Positions 50,352 to 59,443 of a stretch of 64,000 nt of DNA are shown here, piece by piece. Both the position numbers and the translations under genes were made by a program. A model generated the notes under the pieces. The model was not told the DNA's origin, made no database searches, and saw only the letters and a program-made list of their open reading frames with translations. The DNA is from Paraburkholderia antibiotica (GTDB lineage: Bacteria > Pseudomonadota > Gammaproteobacteria > Burkholderiales > Burkholderiaceae): assembly GCF_012927125.1 (NCBI RefSeq), contig NZ_JABBFZ010000006.1:1-64000 (forward strand), read 5' to 3'. Within the stretch, counting starts at the first letter, position 1, and every line of letters starts with the position of its first letter.

Positions 50352-52565
50352 ATGAAGAATCAAAAGAACACACGTACAGGAAGACTCTCCCTTCATCGTC
50401 CGTTGCAGATTGCCGTCTGGCTGGCTTTTGCCGGCGCGGCGCAAGCTGCGTTAGCCCAAAGCGCCGCGAGCGGGGAAGCCGCGGCGCCGGGCGCCAGTAC
50501 CGCCGCGCCGACGTCGGGAGCGCCAGCGGCAAGCGGGGCGGAACGGGCATTACCGGCCGTCAACGTCAGCGCAAGCGCGCAGAGCGATTCGCCGTTGAAC
50601 CTGCGCACGCCTGTGTCGTCCGGCGCGCTGGGCTCGCGCTCCCAGCTCGAGACGCCGTTTTCGACCACGGTCGTGACCGGCGAAGATCTCGCCGACCGCC
50701 AGGCGAACAAGCTCGGCGACGTGTTCGCGGGGGACGCGTCGGTCACCGACAACAGCAGCGCGTATAGCGCGTGGGCCACCTATATTTCGATTCGCGGTTT
50801 GCCGATCGACTGGCAGAACGGCTTCCGTATCGACGGCAATCCGTTCATTTCGTACGGCATCACGATGCCCTACGAAAACCTCGAACGAGTCGAACTGCTG
50901 AAGGGCCTCGGTGGCTTCATGTATGGCTTCGCGCAGCCGGGCGGGATGGTCAACTACGTGACGAAGAAGCCGGCGGACCAGCCGGTGACGAGCGTCTCGG
51001 TCGGCTACAGGATGGACAGCGTGTTCAGCCAGCACGCGGACCTGAGCCGGCGCTTCGGCCCGGACGGCATGTTCGGCGCGCGCATCAACTACACGCACGA
51101 GGCGGGCAAGACCTACAACGCGGGCGACATCAACCGCAATTCGCTGGCGGTCGCGCTCGACGGTCAGCTCACGCGCGACCTTAGTGTCTACTTCAACGCG
51201 ATCTATCAGCAAAGCCGCTCGAGCGGTCAGACGCCCGCGATCTATACCGGCAGTTATGTCGGCACGAGCCTGCCCGCGACGATCAGCGGCGGCAGCAATT
51301 TTCTCGGCGGCACCGATCAGCATCTGAATACGAACCTGCAGTTGTACACGGGGGGCGTCAAATATCAGATCACGCCGAACTGGTCGTTCAACACGTCGAT
51401 GAGCTACAGCAAGTCGTCGCGCGATCGTAACGAGAGCACGTTGACGCTGCTGAACCAGGCGGGCGACTACACCGACAACCGCTGGAACGGCGACGAAGCT
51501 CACCAGGATATCTACTGGCAGGGCATGTTCGAAGGCAAGGTGAAGACTGGCATCTTCTCGCATCAGCTGGTGTTCGGCGCGGCGTATCAGCATCAGACCA
51601 ACGACTACAGCTCTGTTTCGCACTACTTCACGTTGGGCGACGGCAATCTGTTCCAGCCGAACCCGTGGCGTTACTACTCAGGTGCGGGTCTGGAGACGTA
51701 CCGTGCTAGCGAGATCACGCAGAAGTCGCTGTTCGCGAGCGATACGGTCCAGCTGACGGATCGCCTGTCGCTGCTCGCCGGCGTGCGCTACACGAACTAC
51801 GATCAGGAAACCTATAACCTCGACGGTTCGCTTGCGTCGCGGTACGGTCAGAACGGCGTGCTCACGCCGACGACCGCGCTGATGTACAAGCTCGATCCGT
51901 ACACCACGCTCTACGCGAGCTACGTGGAGGCGCTGGAGCAGGGCGCGCTGGTCAATACGATCTACGCGAACGGCGGAGCGCTGCTGAATCCGCTGCGCTC
52001 GCGTCAGTACGAGGTCGGCATCAAGACCGAGCGGGAGCGTTGGAGCGCGACGGCCGCGCTGTTCCGCATCGAACGCGGCGCGTCTTATGCAAACGATCAG
52101 AACGTCTACGTGCAGGACGGCAATTCGATCTATCAAGGCGTCGAAGCGGCTGGCAGCGTGAAGCTCGGACGCAACTGGAAGGTGGCCGGCTCGATGATGC
52201 TGCTCGACTCGTGGTATGCGAAGGGGCAGGCCTACAACGGCAATCGCGTCGCCGGTGCGCCGCAATTCGTGGCCTCCGGCCGCGTGACCTATGACGTGCC
52301 GCAGCTTCCGGGTCTGCAGGTCGGCGCCGCCGCGAAATTCACGGGCAGCACCAAGGTGCGTCCGGCGGGCGATCTGGAGACGGGCGGCTACATGATCGTG
52401 AACGTCGGCGCGAACTACCTGACCCGCATTGGTGGGCACGATGTGACGCTGCGCGCGGCGATCGACAACATCACGAATCGTCGCTACTGGATGTATCAGT
52501 ACTCGGACTACATCGCGCCGGGCGATCCGCGCATGGTCAGCGTGAACGCGAAGATCGATTTCTGA
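50352..52565 (+). CDS. TonB-dependent ferri-siderophore receptor (FauA/FhuA group)
   Basis: 737 residues. Signal peptide at residues 1-36 (PLQIAVWLAFAGAAQAALAQ), an Ala/Pro-rich spacer, then the plug domain (TPFSTTVVTGEDLADRQANK, YISIRGLPIDWQNGFRIDG, PYENLERVELLKGLGGFMYG, PGGMVNYVTKKPADQP) and a 22-strand barrel ending with aromatic DPRMVSVNAKIDF, as required for outer-membrane insertion. No N-terminal STN signalling domain. It is divergent from the biosynthetic operon and should import the cognate ferric hydroxamate with TonB energy. Confidence 0.93.
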   Translation: MKNQKNTRTGRLSLHRPLQIAVWLAFAGAAQAALAQSAASGEAAAPGASTAAPTSGAPAASGAERALPAVNVSASAQSDSPLNLRTPVSSGALGSRSQLETPFSTTVVTGEDLADRQANKLGDVFAGDASVTDNSSAYSAWATYISIRGLPIDWQNGFRIDGNPFISYGITMPYENLERVELLKGLGGFMYGFAQPGGMVNYVTKKPADQPVTSVSVGYRMDSVFSQHADLSRRFGPDGMFGARINYTHEAGKTYNAGDINRNSLAVALDGQLTRDLSVYFNAIYQQSRSSGQTPAIYTGSYVGTSLPATISGGSNFLGGTDQHLNTNLQLYTGGVKYQITPNWSFNTSMSYSKSSRDRNESTLTLLNQAGDYTDNRWNGDEAHQDIYWQGMFEGKVKTGIFSHQLVFGAAYQHQTNDYSSVSHYFTLGDGNLFQPNPWRYYSGAGLETYRASEITQKSLFASDTVQLTDRLSLLAGVRYTNYDQETYNLDGSLASRYGQNGVLTPTTALMYKLDPYTTLYASYVEALEQGALVNTIYANGGALLNPLRSRQYEVGIKTERERWSATAALFRIERGASYANDQNVYVQDGNSIYQGVEAAGSVKLGRNWKVAGSMMLLDSWYAKGQAYNGNRVAGAPQFVASGRVTYDVPQLPGLQVGAAAKFTGSTKVRPAGDLETGGYMIVNVGANYLTRIGGHDVTLRAAIDNITNRRYWMYQYSDYIAPGDPRMVSVNAKIDF

Positions 52566-52585
52566 TCGACGCGTGATGCGTTTAG

Positions 52586-52616
52586 CGGCCGGTTCGCCTC
52601 GACGGTGAACCGGCCG
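52586..52616 (+). terminator. hairpin terminator after the receptor gene
   Basis: A 13-bp stem CGGCCGGTTCGCC / GGTGAACCGGCCG (one G-U pair), loop TCGAC, followed by TATTCGTTT, 21 bases after the receptor stop. Confidence 0.7.
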
Positions 52617-52686
52617 TATTCGTTTGAGTTGGCGTGGCCGCGACCGTGTGTGAGTTCGCGGCCACGTATCGAACGGGTAGGGCGAG

Positions 52687-53163
52687 TTATCGCGCGACCA
52701 GCTCCGACAGTTTGCGCACGGTTTCGGCGCATGCGCGTGCGGCCTCCGCGCCCTTCACGACGAAGTGCTCGCGGAAGAACTTCACGTGCTCTTCACCGCT
52801 ATGGAAATGGTGCGGCGTGAGCACTGCCGAGAAGACCGGCGTACCCGTTTCGAGCTGCACCTGCATAAGTCCCGTAATCACCGCTTGCGCGACGAACTCG
52901 TGCCGATAGATGCCGCCGTCCACCACCAGACCCGCGGCGACGATGCCGCCGTAACGGCCGCTTTGCGCAAGACGCTTCGCGTGCAACGGAATTTCGAACG
53001 CGCCGGGCACTTCGAACAGATCGATATCGTCGGCGCTATAGCCGTATTCCTTGATCGCTTCGAGGAACGAGGTCTTGCACTGATCGACGATGTCGCGATG
53101 CCAGCATGCCTGGATGAACGCGATACGCGGACGTTCGTTGGAAAAAAAGAAAGATGTGTTCAT
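52687..53163 (-). CDS. ribH: 6,7-dimethyl-8-ribityllumazine synthase, RibH2 type
   Basis: 158 residues. It condenses the RibB product with the ribitylaminouracil to lumazine. NERPRIAFIQACWHRDIVDQ, FEVPGAFEIPLHAKRLA, the catalytic-site VVDGGIYRHEFVAQAVITGL and FSAVLTPHHFHSGEEHVKFF resemble the RibH2 isoenzyme of Brucella and rhizobia rather than the RibH found in rib operons. ATG 53163; a 52-codon open extension runs into the riboswitch and is rejected. An FMN riboswitch lies directly upstream, so expression falls when FMN is plentiful. Confidence 0.93.
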   Translation of the reverse strand: MNTSFFFSNERPRIAFIQACWHRDIVDQCKTSFLEAIKEYGYSADDIDLFEVPGAFEIPLHAKRLAQSGRYGGIVAAGLVVDGGIYRHEFVAQAVITGLMQVQLETGTPVFSAVLTPHHFHSGEEHVKFFREHFVVKGAEAARACAETVRKLSELVAR

Positions 53164-53237
53164 GGACTTCAGCCTGTTTGTGTGAACAGGGCGAAGGACG
53201 GCCGTCTCCCCGCATGCGCGAGCAGGCTGGCCGTCCT

Positions 53238-53391
<154 letters not shown>

Positions 53392-53443
53392 GGGTTCTTG
53401 ACGAACGGCGCGTACCTTACCATGAATTCAGGCGCACTGCTGG

Positions 53444-54070
53444 CTAGCCGCGGGCGCCGTAAGTCAGTGCCGCCGCGACCCGCTCGCGCAAGGCCGGCAG
53501 CACCTCGCCTTCGAACCACGGATTGCGTTTGAACCACGCGATATTGCGCGGCGACGGATGCGGCAGCGGCATGATGCGCGGCCCGAACTTCGACCCGCGG
53601 AGAAGCGTATCCGTCAGGGTCGGGCCGAATGCGTCGCCGAGCCCGAAGCGCTGCGCGTACTGGCCGATCAGCAGCGTGAGCCGCACCGACTCCATCTGCG
53701 CGAGCAACTCGCGATGCCAGCGGCTCGCACATTCGGGGCGAGGCGGCAAGTCGCCGCTCGCGCCGCGCCCCGGAAAACAGAAGCCCATCGGTACGAGCGC
53801 GAACTTCGAGGCGTCGTAGAACGTTGCATCGTCGACGCCGAGCCACGTCCGCAGCCGCGCGCCGCTCGCGTCGCTCCACGGCACACCCGACGCATGAACC
53901 CTGGCGCCCGGCGCCTGGCCGATGATCAGCACGCGTGACTCCACCGACGCGCTCAACACGGGGCGGGGCGCGTGCGGCAACTGCGGCGCGCACAGCGTGC
54001 ACGCGCGGATCTCGAGCAGCAGGGTGTCGAGCGAGGAAGGTGGGGAAGTGGGTGTCTTCGTCACAGCCAT
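53444..54070 (-). CDS. uracil-DNA glycosylase superfamily protein
   Basis: 208 residues from ATG 54070. LEIRACTLCAPQLPHAPRPV starts the family (the Cys pair could be part of a cluster site but only two are seen here), then ARVLIIGQAPGARVHASGVP-like motif A (VLIIGQAPGARVHASGVPWS), LALVPMGFCFPGRGASGD, and the late MPLPHPSPRNIAWFKRNPWF corresponding to the H-P-S motif of UDGs. It probably acts on damaged or deaminated DNA; substrate range unknown. Stand-alone gene convergent with nothing close by. Confidence 0.85.
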   Translation of the reverse strand: MAVTKTPTSPPSSLDTLLLEIRACTLCAPQLPHAPRPVLSASVESRVLIIGQAPGARVHASGVPWSDASGARLRTWLGVDDATFYDASKFALVPMGFCFPGRGASGDLPPRPECASRWHRELLAQMESVRLTLLIGQYAQRFGLGDAFGPTLTDTLLRGSKFGPRIMPLPHPSPRNIAWFKRNPWFEGEVLPALRERVAAALTYGARG

Positions 54071-54138
54071 ATAAGGTGGAGCGATGTGACGGGCGGGAGA
54101 CTCAGGGGCGACTGAAAGGCGATTAGCCGGGAGTCGGT

Positions 54139-54681
54139 TCAGGTTTCCTGCTGAGCCGGGTAGATCAGCGTGCCGTCGGATTGAGGCTGCGCACCCGGCG
54201 TCATCGTGGCGGGGTTCGTGTGGTGCGCGTCCAGGATGTGCAGCACGGTTTCGCGGTGCATCAGCAGATAGTCCGTGATGATACGCCGGTGACAGCGCCA
54301 CCAGACCGCCTCCGAGCACATGATCGCGCAGCGCTGCCGCTGTCCGAGCGTCAGCAGTTGCGCGAATCCTTCGCGAAACGCGTCGCTCATCGCGTAGTCC
54401 GCGTAGTTGCGAAACGCCGGATGGGTCCAGTACCCGTTCGGCGACGGGGTGTCGTCCTTGCGCTTGCTACGACGCCCGCCAAGCGCCGCGAGATGCACGT
54501 AATCGATATGCTCGGGCGCGAGCGATGCGGGCAGCGTGTCGCAATTGAATTGCGGATTGGTGCGCGAGCGCGGAATGCTGCGCACGTCGACCAGCATCGC
54601 GATCTGCTCGCCTTTCAGCAGCGCGACGAAGTCCTGCAATGAACGGGTGGAGTGGCCGATCGTGTAAAACGCGCGTTTCAT
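54139..54681 (-). CDS. DUF488 family protein
   Basis: 180 residues from ATG 54681. FYTIGHSTRSLQDFVALLK, MLVDVRSIPRSRTNPQFN, GRRSKRKDD and the cysteine-containing CAIMCSEAVWWRCHRRIITDYLL are the DUF488 pattern. The family has a rhodanese-like look with a conserved CxE motif, but no firm function is known to me. The 19-codon in-frame extension upstream has no ribosome-binding site. Confidence 0.88.
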   Translation of the reverse strand: MKRAFYTIGHSTRSLQDFVALLKGEQIAMLVDVRSIPRSRTNPQFNCDTLPASLAPEHIDYVHLAALGGRRSKRKDDTPSPNGYWTHPAFRNYADYAMSDAFREGFAQLLTLGQRQRCAIMCSEAVWWRCHRRIITDYLLMHRETVLHILDAHHTNPATMTPGAQPQSDGTLIYPAQQET

Positions 54682-54844
54682 CGGTGCCTCGCCGGATGGG
54701 TCGGGCGACGATCGCCATAGGTTTACAACGTGGAACATGGATGGTCAACCGCGGTGTGGCATGACAGGCTCAGCGAACCGAACGCATTCGCCGCTCATGC
54801 TGCGTTGCCGCTTATGTGCACGCGTGCGACGCGGCAATGAAAAA

Positions 54845-54865
54845 GGAGAGCCGGTTCGGCTCTCC
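54845..54865 (-). terminator. terminator of the FAD hydroxylase gene
   Basis: Stem GGAGAGCCG / CGGCTCTCC with a 3-base loop. Read on the minus strand it is followed by TTTTTC, 75 bases after the hydroxylase stop. Confidence 0.8.
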
Positions 54866-54939
54866 TCGTGATACGGCTCGACTGATCGGATGCCGTCAGG
54901 CAAGAATCCCCCGCTTACAGCGACCTGGAATGCCGCAGC

Positions 54940-56157
54940 TTAAAGCCAGGTGCCGCCCTGACGTTCATTCGGCTCCTGCGAGAGCGCATCGAAATCGTGA
55001 ATCCAGTCGAGGTGATGCAGCACACGTTCGCGCGAGCCGAGGCGGGCGTTGCGCTCCGATGCTGCTGGGCCGTCGGGCAGATGCAGCACGTCGGCGGTGG
55101 AAATCGACGCGTATTGCACCTTGCGCGTGCGGCCTCGACGCAGACGCTCGTAAGCTTCCTGTGCCGCGCGCCAGTTTCCCGCTCCCGCCTTCGCGAGCTG
55201 GTCGGCCAGCACCACCGCGTCTTCGATCGACTGATTCGCGCCCTGGCCGTGGTGCGGCACCAGCGCATGCGCGGCATCGCCGATCAGCGTCACGCGGCCC
55301 TTGCTCCAGCGGCCGAGCGGCGGACGGTGAAACAGACCCCAACGCTGGCTGATCGGTACCGCCGTGATCATCTGCACCACGGCCGGATGCCAGTCCTTGA
55401 AGAGCCGCAACTGCTCGCCCTCGCTCGCCGGCATGACCCAGTCACGCGACGGCCACGGCGACGGATGACGCTCGACCAGCAGGAAATTCTGGTCGCCCTT
55501 GTCGCCGATCGGATAGTGCAGCAGATGACCGCCGGGTCCGACCCAGAACTGGATCGTCTCGGGATCGGGCAACAGATCCATGAGTTCGGCCGGCACCACG
55601 CCACGGAAACCGGAACAGCCCGAATACAGCACGTCGTCGTAGCCGAGCATCCAGCGTCGCGTGAGAGAACGTGCGCCGTCGGCGCCGATCACCAGATCGG
55701 CCTCGACGCGCTCGCCGTTCTGGAACGTCAGTTCCACGCGATCCGCGTTCTGGGTCAGCTCGACGAGCCGATGGCCGAGCTTGATGCGGTCGAGACCGAC
55801 CGCGCTGGACAGGATCGCCTGGAGATCGGCGCGATGCACACCCCAATACGAGCCGCCGAATTGCCCGCGATAGTCCGGCGCGCCGCGATGATGGCCGATC
55901 ACTTCGCCGCTGCGGCCGTCGCGATAGACGAGGGCGGGGACTTCCGCGCAGACCTTTTCGAAGGCGGCACGCAAGCCCATCCGATCGTAGAAGCGCGTCG
56001 CATTGGCCGACAGCGCGACGGCCGCGCCCACCTCGCGAAGCTCGTCGGTCTGCTCGTAGAGCTGCGCATCGATGCCGTGTTCGCGCAGGGCGAGCGCAAG
56101 CGTCAGACCGCCGATGCCGGCGCCGACGATGGCGATTTTCAGATCGTTCTGCTTCAT
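54940..56157 (-). CDS. group A FAD-dependent aromatic hydroxylase (salicylate/3-hydroxybenzoate type)
   Basis: 405 residues. FAD motif IAIVGAGIGGLTLALALREHG, DG motif DLVIGADGARSLTRR, and GD motif LIGDAAHALVPHHGQGANQSIEDAV are complete. The sequence with GVHRADLQAIL and FRGVVPAELMDLLPDPE resembles salicylate 1-hydroxylase and 3-hydroxybenzoate 6-hydroxylase relatives. The exact aromatic acid is not determinable. It is divergent from a LysR gene, which probably activates it in response to the substrate. Confidence 0.87.
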   Translation of the reverse strand: MKQNDLKIAIVGAGIGGLTLALALREHGIDAQLYEQTDELREVGAAVALSANATRFYDRMGLRAAFEKVCAEVPALVYRDGRSGEVIGHHRGAPDYRGQFGGSYWGVHRADLQAILSSAVGLDRIKLGHRLVELTQNADRVELTFQNGERVEADLVIGADGARSLTRRWMLGYDDVLYSGCSGFRGVVPAELMDLLPDPETIQFWVGPGGHLLHYPIGDKGDQNFLLVERHPSPWPSRDWVMPASEGEQLRLFKDWHPAVVQMITAVPISQRWGLFHRPPLGRWSKGRVTLIGDAAHALVPHHGQGANQSIEDAVVLADQLAKAGAGNWRAAQEAYERLRRGRTRKVQYASISTADVLHLPDGPAASERNARLGSRERVLHHLDWIHDFDALSQEPNERQGGTWL

Positions 56158-56324
56158 GAGGTGTCTCCGCTATTCAGATTGGTAGGCGAGGCGACGCTGG
56201 CCGCTCGTGGCGTGTCGAATGCGTACGCCGTGTGGCTATTCTCGGTGGCCGACTCTCATTCCACAATAAAATGGAGGAAATCTGCTTCATCACTGAATTG
56301 AATGAACCTCGGAAGGCCGGAACC

Positions 56325-57266
56325 ATGGAACTGGGCGAGATCGATCTTAATCTGCTGCTGCTTTTCCATCGCTTGATGCAGGAGCGGCGCGTCGCGACCG
56401 TGGCCGAGCAGATGAACATGAGCCAGCCCGGCGTCAGCAATGCGCTCGCGAAGCTGCGTCGCCGGTTGGGCGATCCGCTGTTCGTGCGCGGGCCGGGCGG
56501 CGTGGTGCCCACGCCGTTCGCGCTGCGGCTGGCGGAACCGGTCGCGCAGGCACTCGCGACGCTGCGCGGCGCGCTGAATCCGGTGACCGGCTTCGATCCG
56601 CTGCGCGCGACGTCGACGATGACCATCGGCATGACGGATATCGGCGAAGTGGTGTTTCTGCCCGCGCTGCTCGAACGATTGTCGCGGGAAGCACCGGGCG
56701 TCGCGCTCAATACGGTGCGTCACAGCGGCGTCAATCTCGGCGAACAGATGGCCGATGGCCGGGTCGATCTCGCGATCGGTTTGCTGCCGCAACTGAAGGG
56801 CGGTTTCTATCAGCGCCGTCTGTTCGATCAGCGCTACGTCTGCCTGTTCAGACGCGGTCATCCGCTCGAAGAGGTGCCGCTCACGCTCGCCAGCTGGCGC
56901 GAGGCCGAGCATCTGGTGGTGGTATCGGCCGGCACCGGGCACGGTCAGGTGGAAGAGTCGCTGAAGCGGCGCGGCGTTCGGCGTCAGGTGCGGCTAACGG
57001 TGCCGCATTTCATGAGCGTCGGTTACATCCTGCAGCGCACCGATCTGATCGCGACGGTGCCGGAGCGACGGGCTCTGCAACTGGCCGAGCCATTCTCGCT
57101 GAGTCTGCGCGGATTACCGATGACGCTGCCTGCCGCGCCGATCCATCTGCTGTGGCACGAACGGGTCCAGCAGGATGAGGGCAACCGCTGGTTGCGCGGA
57201 GTGGTGATCGATCTGTTCGCGGATCAGGTGAGGCAGGGGCGGAGGGCGAAGGTGGGGGAGGAGTAG
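56325..57266 (+). CDS. LysR-type regulator (NahR/NodD-like)
   Basis: 313 residues from ATG 56325 behind GGAAGGCC. The N-terminus ELGEIDLNLLLLFHRLMQER, then VAEQMNMSQPGVSNALAKLR and DPLFVRGPGGVVPTPFA, is the NahR/LinR/NodD subgroup, whose members often answer to salicylate-like aromatics. It is divergent from the FAD hydroxylase at 54940, which fits regulation of an aromatic hydroxylation step. Confidence 0.9.
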   Translation: MELGEIDLNLLLLFHRLMQERRVATVAEQMNMSQPGVSNALAKLRRRLGDPLFVRGPGGVVPTPFALRLAEPVAQALATLRGALNPVTGFDPLRATSTMTIGMTDIGEVVFLPALLERLSREAPGVALNTVRHSGVNLGEQMADGRVDLAIGLLPQLKGGFYQRRLFDQRYVCLFRRGHPLEEVPLTLASWREAEHLVVVSAGTGHGQVEESLKRRGVRRQVRLTVPHFMSVGYILQRTDLIATVPERRALQLAEPFSLSLRGLPMTLPAAPIHLLWHERVQQDEGNRWLRGVVIDLFADQVRQGRRAKVGEE

Positions 57267-57418
57267 GGTGAAAGAATCCGCAGATTTTCTCGGCCTGAAT
57301 GTCGATTTCGTGGTGAGTCGATCGTCGTGATTTTTGCAGGGCAACCGGTCAGTGCCGCGGATTTGCCGCTTTCCGCGAATGCTGACCGCCATCGTCATCG
57401 AACCCGGGAGGACCCGCC

Positions 57419-57847
57419 GTGAACACACTCGACAATCCGGTTCTACAGGTACTGAAGGACTATCAGGCCGCGGTATTCGCTAAGGACGTCAACGCGTTCG
57501 TCGCGCTATACGATCGCGAGGTGCGCATCTTCGACATGTGGGGCGCCTGGTCGTACGAGGATGTCGCGTCGTGGCGGCAGATGGTGGAGGGCTGGTTCGG
57601 CTCGCTCGGCACGGAACGCGTGATAGTCGATTTCAGCGACGTGCAAACGAGCGTCGCCGGAGAGCTTGCCGTTGCGCATGCCTTTGTGAATTACAAGGCC
57701 GTCGATACCAACGGCGCGGCGTTGCGCTCGATGGACAACCGGCTGAGTCTCGCGCTCAGGCAGGCCGGTGGAGGGTGGAAGATCGTGCATCAGCACACGT
57801 CTTCGCCGATCGAGACCGGGACCGCGCAGGTGCTTTTCAGGCGCTGA
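57419..57847 (+). CDS. SnoaL/NTF2-like protein (DUF4440-type)
   Basis: 142 residues from GTG 57419 with GGGAGGAC upstream. VLKDYQAAVFAKDVNAFVAL, YDREVRIFDMWGAWSYEDV, HAFVNYKAVDTNGAALRSM and the end GGGWKIVHQHTSSPIE match the SnoaL-like family seen as DUF4440 or ketosteroid isomerase-related proteins. Enzymatic role unknown. It stands between a LysR gene and a GFA gene. Confidence 0.8.
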   Translation: MNTLDNPVLQVLKDYQAAVFAKDVNAFVALYDREVRIFDMWGAWSYEDVASWRQMVEGWFGSLGTERVIVDFSDVQTSVAGELAVAHAFVNYKAVDTNGAALRSMDNRLSLALRQAGGGWKIVHQHTSSPIETGTAQVLFRR

Positions 57848-57997
57848 TGCCCTACGCTGATCCGTTGGTGAAGCGGAAGCGTCTGGATTCGATCGTTCGA
57901 CATCGCGCGTTCGGCGCGTCGATAATCATGGCTGTGTTGTCTACCCATCGATGCGCGGCGCTTTTTGCCGTCTGTCTGAATGTCTGGAGCCTCAGCC

Positions 57998-58399
57998 ATG
58001 AAACCGTCACTCGCCGGCCGATGTCTTTGCGGTGCCGTCCATTACGCGGTCAAAGACGAATTCGTCTACGCGCTGAACTGCCATTGCTCGAACTGCCGAC
58101 GCGCGACCGGCTCTGCGTTCAAGCCGTTCGCGGGGATCGAGCGCGACAAGCTGCGTATCACGCAGGGCGAAGACACGTTGCTGATTTTCGGCGATGCACA
58201 GGCATCGCACGACGTGCATTGCAAGGTGTGCGGAAGCCTGCTGTTCTCGGTGGTTCGAAATGGCGAATATGCCCACGTCACGTTGGGGACGTTGACGGAT
58301 GCGCCCGCCATTCGTCCCACCGCCCATATGTTTGTGGGCTCGAAGGCACCGTGGCATGACATTACGGACGATTTGCCTCAACACGACGAGTTCGCATGA
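57998..58399 (+). CDS. GFA family zinc protein (glutathione-dependent formaldehyde-activating-like)
   Basis: 133 residues from ATG 57998. The zinc cysteines are visible in GRCLCGAVHYAV, NCHCSNCRRATGSAFKPF and HCKVCGSLLFS, the conserved CENP-V/GFA layout. The family founder speeds the reaction of formaldehyde with glutathione, but most members are uncharacterised. An ATG six codons upstream is possible; CTGGAGCC favours 57998. Confidence 0.88.
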   Translation: MKPSLAGRCLCGAVHYAVKDEFVYALNCHCSNCRRATGSAFKPFAGIERDKLRITQGEDTLLIFGDAQASHDVHCKVCGSLLFSVVRNGEYAHVTLGTLTDAPAIRPTAHMFVGSKAPWHDITDDLPQHDEFA

Positions 58400-58465
58400 G
58401 GGGGGCGTTCGGTCGCTCGCGTCGCGCTATCATCGCGAGTTCGAATCCGCATATCGGGCACCGCC

Positions 58466-58960
58466 ATGAGCAACACCATCCGCTTTCGTCACGCGCTGCC
58501 GACCGACGTCGACCGTTGCTATGAAATCGAAATCTCCGCATACGAGGGCGACGAAGCCGCAACGCGCGAAAAAATCGCCACGCGCATCGCGCAGTATCCG
58601 GAGGGTTTCCTCGTGATGGAAATCGATGAACGTGTGACGGGCTTCATCAATTCGGGTTGCGCCTACGATGTCGTTATGTCGGATGAGGCGTTCAAGGAAC
58701 TCGTCGGTCACGATGCCGCCGCGCCCAACGTCGTGATCATGTCCGTTGTGCTCGACCCGGCCGAGCAGGGCAAGGGCTATTCGAGCCTGATGATGCGCAC
58801 GTTCATCGACTCGATGCGCGCGATGGGTAAAGCGACGATCCACCTGATGTGCAAAGACCGCCACGTCGAGCTCTACAAGAGATTCGGCTATCAGTACGTG
58901 CGGCCGTCCGAATCCGACCACGGTGGGATGGCGTGGCATGAGATGGTGATGACGTTGTGA
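58466..58960 (+). CDS. GNAT-family N-acetyltransferase (AANAT-like)
   Basis: 164 residues. IRFRHALPTDVDRCYEIEIS opens the GNAT fold, VVLDPAEQGKGYSSLMMRT is the acetyl-CoA pyrophosphate loop (motif A), and KDRHVELYKRFGYQYVRPSE is motif B. The DEAATREKIATRIAQYPEGF insert resembles serotonin N-acetyltransferase-like GNATs. Substrate unknown. The next gene encodes another GNAT 13 bases downstream. Confidence 0.88.
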   Translation: MSNTIRFRHALPTDVDRCYEIEISAYEGDEAATREKIATRIAQYPEGFLVMEIDERVTGFINSGCAYDVVMSDEAFKELVGHDAAAPNVVIMSVVLDPAEQGKGYSSLMMRTFIDSMRAMGKATIHLMCKDRHVELYKRFGYQYVRPSESDHGGMAWHEMVMTL

Positions 58961-58973
58961 GAGGGTAGAGCAG

Positions 58974-59432
58974 ATGAAAGTAACGTTCGTCGGTACCACG
59001 CATCATGATGTGGACGCCTTGGTACAGATTCGCATCGAGGCCATGCGCGAGAGTCTGGAGCAGATCGGACGCTTCGATCCTCAACGGGCGAGGGATCGCT
59101 TCCTGGCGTCGTTCGATCCGGCGTTCTGCAGATTCATTCTGGTCGATGGCGCATGCGCCGGCTTTGTTCTCGCAAGACCGGTCGACGACTATCTCGCGCT
59201 GGACCACCTGTACATCGTCCCGCAACATCAGGGAAAGGGAATCGGTTCGGCGGTGCTGGCGTCTGTCTTCGCCGATGCCGATGCCCGATCGATGCCGGTC
59301 AAGGTCGGCGCGCTTCGCGGTAGCGCTTCAAATCGTTTCTATCAGCGGCATGGCTTCCTGAAGATCGAAGAAGCGGAATGGGATATCTATTACGTGAGAG
59401 ACGTTAGGGCGCCCCGGCTCGCGCAATCGTAG
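58974..59432 (+). CDS. GNAT-family N-acetyltransferase
   Basis: 152 residues. DALVQIRIEAMRESLEQIG, RFILVDGACAGFVLARPV, LDHLYIVPQHQGKGIGSAVL (acetyl-CoA loop) and KVGALRGSASNRFYQRHGFL mark the family. It follows another GNAT gene by 13 bases with GAGAGGGTAGAG between, so they are probably co-transcribed. Substrate unknown. Confidence 0.88.
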   Translation: MKVTFVGTTHHDVDALVQIRIEAMRESLEQIGRFDPQRARDRFLASFDPAFCRFILVDGACAGFVLARPVDDYLALDHLYIVPQHQGKGIGSAVLASVFADADARSMPVKVGALRGSASNRFYQRHGFLKIEEAEWDIYYVRDVRAPRLAQS

Positions 59433-59443
59433 GCGCCTCGCTC

